DNA of 24,944 nucleotides from Sva-07 sp035527095 (GTDB lineage: Bacteria > Actinomycetota > Acidimicrobiia > Acidimicrobiales > Ilumatobacteraceae). The translations under genes and the position numbers were made by a program. The stretch covers positions 1 through 24,944 of the forward strand of contig DATLBC010000081.1 in NCBI GenBank assembly GCA_035527095.1, in the 5' to 3' direction. A model generated the notes under the pieces. It saw only the letters and a program-made list of their open reading frames with translations, was not told where the DNA came from and did no database searches. Shown piece by piece: positions 21,914 through 24,944 of the stretch; position 1 is the stretch's first letter, and each line of letters begins with the position of its first letter.

Positions 21914-23347
21914 ATGCTGATGTCAAGGCTGTCACGACGTGGATTCCTGGCAGGAAGTGCCGCAACGGCAGCTGGTCTGTCGTTGGCTGGACCGTTCCAA
22001 GGCTTCATGGCCCACGCGGCGCTACCCCCGACTGCACGGCGGAGTGCGGGGTACGGTCCGTTGTTCGCGACGCCTGATGCGCGGGATGGGGTGGTTCGGC
22101 TCGATCTGCCGAAGGGATTCAGCTACCGCAGTTTCCACATGCCGGGAACGGTGCTCGGAGACGGATCGACACTGCCCGGTCGCCACGACGGGATGGCCGC
22201 CTTTCGCGGCAAGCGCGGCAACTCGATCATCGTGCGGAACCACGAGATCAACAATCCGGGCCCCCTGCTGGGCGGCGCGGGAACCCCGTACGACCCGCTG
22301 ACGCAGGGCGGCACAGTGACGGTCGAAGTCGATCCGTACGGCAACGTCGTCAGCGGCAGTGATTTCGTGTCCTTGCAGGGCACGCAGATGAACTGTGCCG
22401 GCGGACGCACGGGCTGGAACACGTGGCTCACCTGCGAGGAAACTGTCAACGGCGACGACGTCGGGCCCGACTTCACCGGTGCACTGAACAACGGTTTGCA
22501 GAAGCACGGCTACGTATTCGAGGTGCCAACCGACGGGCTGTCGTCGGCGGTTCCGATCCGCTCGGCCGGTCGCTTCGCGCACGAGGCGGCCGTGGTGTCC
22601 CCCAGTGGCGACGTCGTCTATCTCACCGAAGACAACTTCGGCTTCGCCTCCGGGTTCTACCGATACATCCCACCGTTCAACGCGCGACGAAAAGGTGCGC
22701 TCGCCGACGGCGGGCAACTGCAGATGTTGAAGGTCATCGGCGTCGACAACGCCGATCTCTCGCTGGGCCAATCTCCCGGTGCAAGTTATGACGTCGAGTG
22801 GGTCGACATTGCCGATCCTGACCCGACGTTTCCCGCCGGAACGACCAACAACCAGGCCATCGTGGCGGTCGGCGACCAGGGCCGTGCGCTCGGTGCGGCC
22901 CTCTTCAGCCGGCTCGAGGGCGCCTACTACGCCAACGGCGACGTGTTCTTCGTCTCGACACAGGGTGGAGCCCAGGTGGATACCGCTCCCGCCGGGTTCG
23001 GGAACGGCCGAGGTCAAGTCTGGCTGTACGAATCCGGTCCGAGCCGGCTCCGCCTGGTGTACGAATCGCCGGGCGTCGACACGCTCGACCTGCCTGACAA
23101 TGTCGTGGTGAGCAATCGACGTTCACTACTTCTCTGCGAGGACGGTAGCGGCGACAACTTCCTCCGCGGCCTGACTCCCGATGGGCAGGCGTTCACCTTT
23201 GCGCGCAACGCCGATCCGGCCCAGGCCGGTCAGGAGTTCGCCGGGGCAACGTTCAGTCACGACGGGTCGACCCTCTTCGTCAACATCCAGTCATCGAGCG
23301 GATACTCCATCGCTATCTGGGGTCCCTGGCATAAGGGCCCGTTCTGA
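21914..23347 (+). CDS. Tat-exported DUF839/PhoX-like phosphatase family protein
   Basis: The 477-residue protein starts with a twin-arginine signal: SRLSRRGFLAGSAA, a hydrophobic stretch, and a likely cut after MAHA near residue 35. It is therefore exported folded. The body belongs to DUF839, the family of the PhoX alkaline phosphatase, a propeller enzyme using iron and calcium. Family-like blocks are SIIVRNHEI, WNTWLTCEETVNG (with the Cys and Glu pair of the metal site), GRFAHEAAVV, VYLTEDN, and a late FAGATFSHDGSTLFVNIQ block. The substrate, phosphoester or otherwise, is not proven. Two starts (21914 and 21920) share AGAGGA; the first was taken. In-frame sequence back to 21773 has no conservation. 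No PHO box was recognised. It is monocistronic. Confidence 0.88.
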   Translation: MLMSRLSRRGFLAGSAATAAGLSLAGPFQGFMAHAALPPTARRSAGYGPLFATPDARDGVVRLDLPKGFSYRSFHMPGTVLGDGSTLPGRHDGMAAFRGKRGNSIIVRNHEINNPGPLLGGAGTPYDPLTQGGTVTVEVDPYGNVVSGSDFVSLQGTQMNCAGGRTGWNTWLTCEETVNGDDVGPDFTGALNNGLQKHGYVFEVPTDGLSSAVPIRSAGRFAHEAAVVSPSGDVVYLTEDNFGFASGFYRYIPPFNARRKGALADGGQLQMLKVIGVDNADLSLGQSPGASYDVEWVDIADPDPTFPAGTTNNQAIVAVGDQGRALGAALFSRLEGAYYANGDVFFVSTQGGAQVDTAPAGFGNGRGQVWLYESGPSRLRLVYESPGVDTLDLPDNVVVSNRRSLLLCEDGSGDNFLRGLTPDGQAFTFARNADPAQAGQEFAGATFSHDGSTLFVNIQSSSGYSIAIWGPWHKGPF

Positions 23348-23872
23348 TCGTGAGCGAGGAAGGAGCCAGGTCACGGTGCGCGACCGATCCGTCGCTTCCC
23401 GTTCACATCTCCTAGTCCGTCATCGAGTTCGGTGACGAGACCACCCGCCCTGCGGCGTCGACAACGCTCTGCGGGTCGTTCGTGCCCGCGAAGAAGTGGT
23501 TGGACAACGCGCCGACCGAGCAAGCCGGTAGGCATGCAGGTCTTGCCGCACGGCGACCGCCCGAACCCGACGATACTTCTGGCTCGATCCGTACGTGTCG
23601 GCCCGTATGGGGTGCCCGATGACCGGCGGATAGTTCACTCGTTACGCCGCACACCTTCCCGTCGTAGCGCTGTCCGTACCGCTGACAATCGGACGTCGAG
23701 TTCGTTGGCGATGTCGCCAGCGGTGGCGCGTTCGTCGAGGTAGCGCACTCGTAGCCAGCTGGCGTTGTTGAGGGCGTTCGGGCTTCCTCAACCGGGCACG
23801 TCCGGCCGCCGGGATCATCGAGCACTGCACTTGCGCCGCACTGCAGCGCTGGAATGCGTGGTGGACCGGGTG
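23348..23872. other. Gene-poor stretch of about 525 bp with decayed coding sequence
   Basis: There is no intact gene between the DUF839 stop and the stop of the last alpha/beta hydrolase. The minus strand shows two patches with coding-like third-position GC. One is the helix-turn-helix relic at 23635-23787. The other, about 23412-23520, reads ALSNHFFAGTNDPQSVVDAA and on to a TAG stop. They are in different frames and lack starts, so they look like leftovers of one or two lost genes. Confidence 0.5.
23635..23787 (-). pseudogene. Relic of a helix-turn-helix DNA-binding protein
   Basis: The minus strand encodes 50 residues between two stops with no usable start. They include NNASWLRVRYLDERATAGD and IANELDVRLSAVRTALRREGV. 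The pattern (Tyr-Leu-Asp-Glu, Gly/Asp-Ile-Ala-x-Glu-Leu, Val-Arg-x-Ala-Leu-Arg-Arg-x-Gly-Val) is that of a homeodomain-like helix-turn-helix found in tandem in many actinobacterial proteins, including resolvase-type ones. Upstream, an in-frame TGA cuts it off. The call is by pattern only. Confidence 0.5.
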
Positions 23873-24724
23873 TCAGCGAAGCGGTTGGGTGAGGTCGGCG
23901 AGCAGCGTCGGGATCTCGTCCCACACACTGAGGTGGCCATGGTGCGGAAATGCCACGACCGTTGCCTGGTCGATGAGTGACGCGGTGTACTCGGACGAGG
24001 CGATGTCGACAACGACGTCCTGCACACCGTGGTACAGCTGCGTATCGACACCGATGCCGGCGGGATCGAACGACCACGGCTGGGCCCTGACGACCGCATC
24101 CTGCGCCAGACCACCAACCCCCCGACGGATGGATTCGTCGACGCCTCGTTTGAGCCGTTCCACCGTGTCGGGCCGGTCGAACAAGGCGGCATCGGGCGGG
24201 GAAAGTCCGTCGGCACCGAATGGGAAGCCTGAACCGTCAGCGCCGTAGAGCGCCTCAAAGTGCTCCATGTACGCCTGCTCGTCGCCACGCCTCAGGATGG
24301 ACGCAGCTTCGGGCGACAGCCGGGCCCAATAGCCGTCCCAGGCGGGTGAGGTCAGGCCTCCGACACATCCGAGCCCGACGACGCGTTCGGGCAACAAGGC
24401 GGCACACGCAATCGCGTGTGGTCCGCCCGCCGACACGCCGACGACCGCGAACGCTTCGATGCCGAGGGCATCGGCGAGGTCAGCAGTGTCACGAGCCGAT
24501 TCCGTCAGCGTCCGCCCACGGCGCAGCGATGAGTCGCCGATTCCGGGGCGATCCGCGGCGACGAGGCGCACCCCGATCTCGGAGAACAACTCGTCGAGAT
24601 GGACCTGGTCGAGCCGACATGAACCCGTACCGTGGAAATAGACGGTTGCGAGACCATCGGGACGTCCGCAATCCGAGTACGAGACAGTTCGTCCGTCGGG
24701 CAAGGTCAGCACATCGTCCCGCAT
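23873..24724 (-). CDS. Alpha/beta hydrolase
   Basis: The 283-residue protein has the hydrolase fold: oxyanion block VYFHGTGSCRLDQ, then VAADRPGIGDSS, nucleophile elbow VVGVSAGGPHA with Ser98, and the late PHHGHLSVWDE block with His264. An Asp in the LYHGVQDVVVD region would complete the triad. It resembles the large group of cytoplasmic esterases and lipases with a helical cap (about 125-205); substrate unknown. The ATG at 24724 has TAGCTT 6 nt upstream and no Shine-Dalgarno. It is only distantly similar by eye to the other alpha/beta hydrolase at 20315, so they are not a recent duplication. Confidence 0.88.
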   Translation of the reverse strand: MRDDVLTLPDGRTVSYSDCGRPDGLATVYFHGTGSCRLDQVHLDELFSEIGVRLVAADRPGIGDSSLRRGRTLTESARDTADLADALGIEAFAVVGVSAGGPHAIACAALLPERVVGLGCVGGLTSPAWDGYWARLSPEAASILRRGDEQAYMEHFEALYGADGSGFPFGADGLSPPDAALFDRPDTVERLKRGVDESIRRGVGGLAQDAVVRAQPWSFDPAGIGVDTQLYHGVQDVVVDIASSEYTASLIDQATVVAFPHHGHLSVWDEIPTLLADLTQPLR

Positions 24725-24730
24725 CGGCGG

Positions 24731-24736
24731 AAGCTA
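24731..24736 (-). promoter_or_regulatory. Leaderless -10 element for the last alpha/beta hydrolase gene
   Basis: Minus-strand TAGCTT, six bases (CCGCCG), then the ATG at 24724. Confidence 0.45.
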
Positions 24737-24910
24737 GCACGACACCGAAACGTCCTCGATCGGCACTGCGTCCCTGATTGGGGTTGTCGCGCCCGGTAAC
24801 CGGCGAGGTCGATCGGGTCGAGCACTCGACGAGGTAGCCCATAGTCACGCAAATCCGGATCGGTGGTGAGCGCGGATCTCTTGTGACCCATTTGTGACGC
24901 AGGCGCGAAA

Positions 24911-24940
24911 CAGGGGCTCCTCGTCTCCGAGAAACCCCTG
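24911..24940. terminator. Two-part hairpin at the right edge
   Basis: CAGGGG (24911-24916) pairs with CCCCTG (24935-24940), and CTCG (24920-24923) with CGAG (24928-24931), leaving a TCTC loop and a 3x3 internal loop. It may be a terminator for a gene beyond the edge or a structured site; no T-run is visible before the sequence ends. Confidence 0.35.
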
Positions 24941-24944
24941 GTCA

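Noticed and set aside
24706..24891. Minus-strand open frame of 61 codons upstream of the last hydrolase
   Set aside because: It overlaps the hydrolase promoter and start and ends in Arg/Cys-rich sequence with no similarity recognised.
1..24944. tRNA, rRNA, insertion sequences and attachment sites
   Set aside because: No cloverleaf, rRNA signature, transposase or terminal repeats were recognised by eye on either strand.

Overview
The window is high-GC DNA, densely coded on both strands, with GTG starts and many promoters placed directly at start codons. This points to an actinobacterium. The block pgsA-gcvH-FHA-MerR-DUF151 matches the mycobacterial Rv1822 to Rv1829 neighbourhood from memory. 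Small secreted and lipoprotein genes, a DUF839 phosphatase and a cyclase-STAND protein would fit an Acidimicrobiia (Ilumatobacter-like) genome, but that placement is inference. No rRNA, tRNA, CRISPR array or intact mobile element was seen.

Region 1 (1-5400) is core-like. It opens with the 3' end of a metallo-beta-lactamase-fold gene. A minus-strand cluster follows, in transcription order: pgsA-type phosphatidyltransferase, gcvH, zinc-ribbon FHA protein, MerR-family regulator (FtsR-like) and a DUF151 bifunctional-nuclease-like protein. Divergent from pgsA is a HIT protein that overlaps tail to tail with an SRAP (YedK/HMCES) gene. A stand-alone cyclic-nucleotide-binding-fold protein comes next. 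The pgsA/HIT divergence carries two back-to-back -10 hexamers that share the same TA.

Region 2 (5400-12600) holds a metallophosphoesterase, a DUF2817 M14-like peptidase, a four-helix membrane protein with a CPxC motif, and, in the same frame just past its TGA, a Cys-rich HExxH protein without a signal peptide. Then come a lipoprotein with a Thr/Ala repeat linker, a histidine phosphatase, a phosphotransferase gene overlapping a small helical partner, and a small divergent protein.

Region 3 (12600-18620) starts with a gene-poor stretch and a SAM methyltransferase. It continues with an 899-residue cyclase-STAND-repeat protein, a divergent homocysteine S-methyltransferase and a membrane-anchored protein of unknown function.

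Region 4 (18620-24944) shows decay mixed with intact genes. It contains a 5'-truncated, frameshifted acyl-CoA synthetase remnant and a RibD/DHFR-like gene whose Shine-Dalgarno/ATG is out of frame. It also has two alpha/beta hydrolases, a small lipoprotein, a Tat-exported DUF839/PhoX-like protein and a relic helix-turn-helix segment. The window ends in a hairpin.

The recurring theme is leaderless initiation: TANNNT followed by 6-7 nt and the start codon, at about ten genes. I found no convincing new multi-gene system. The most interesting items are the shared-TA bidirectional promoter, the membrane/metallopeptidase pair split by one in-frame stop, and the cyclase-like protein lacking both substrate-specifying residues.
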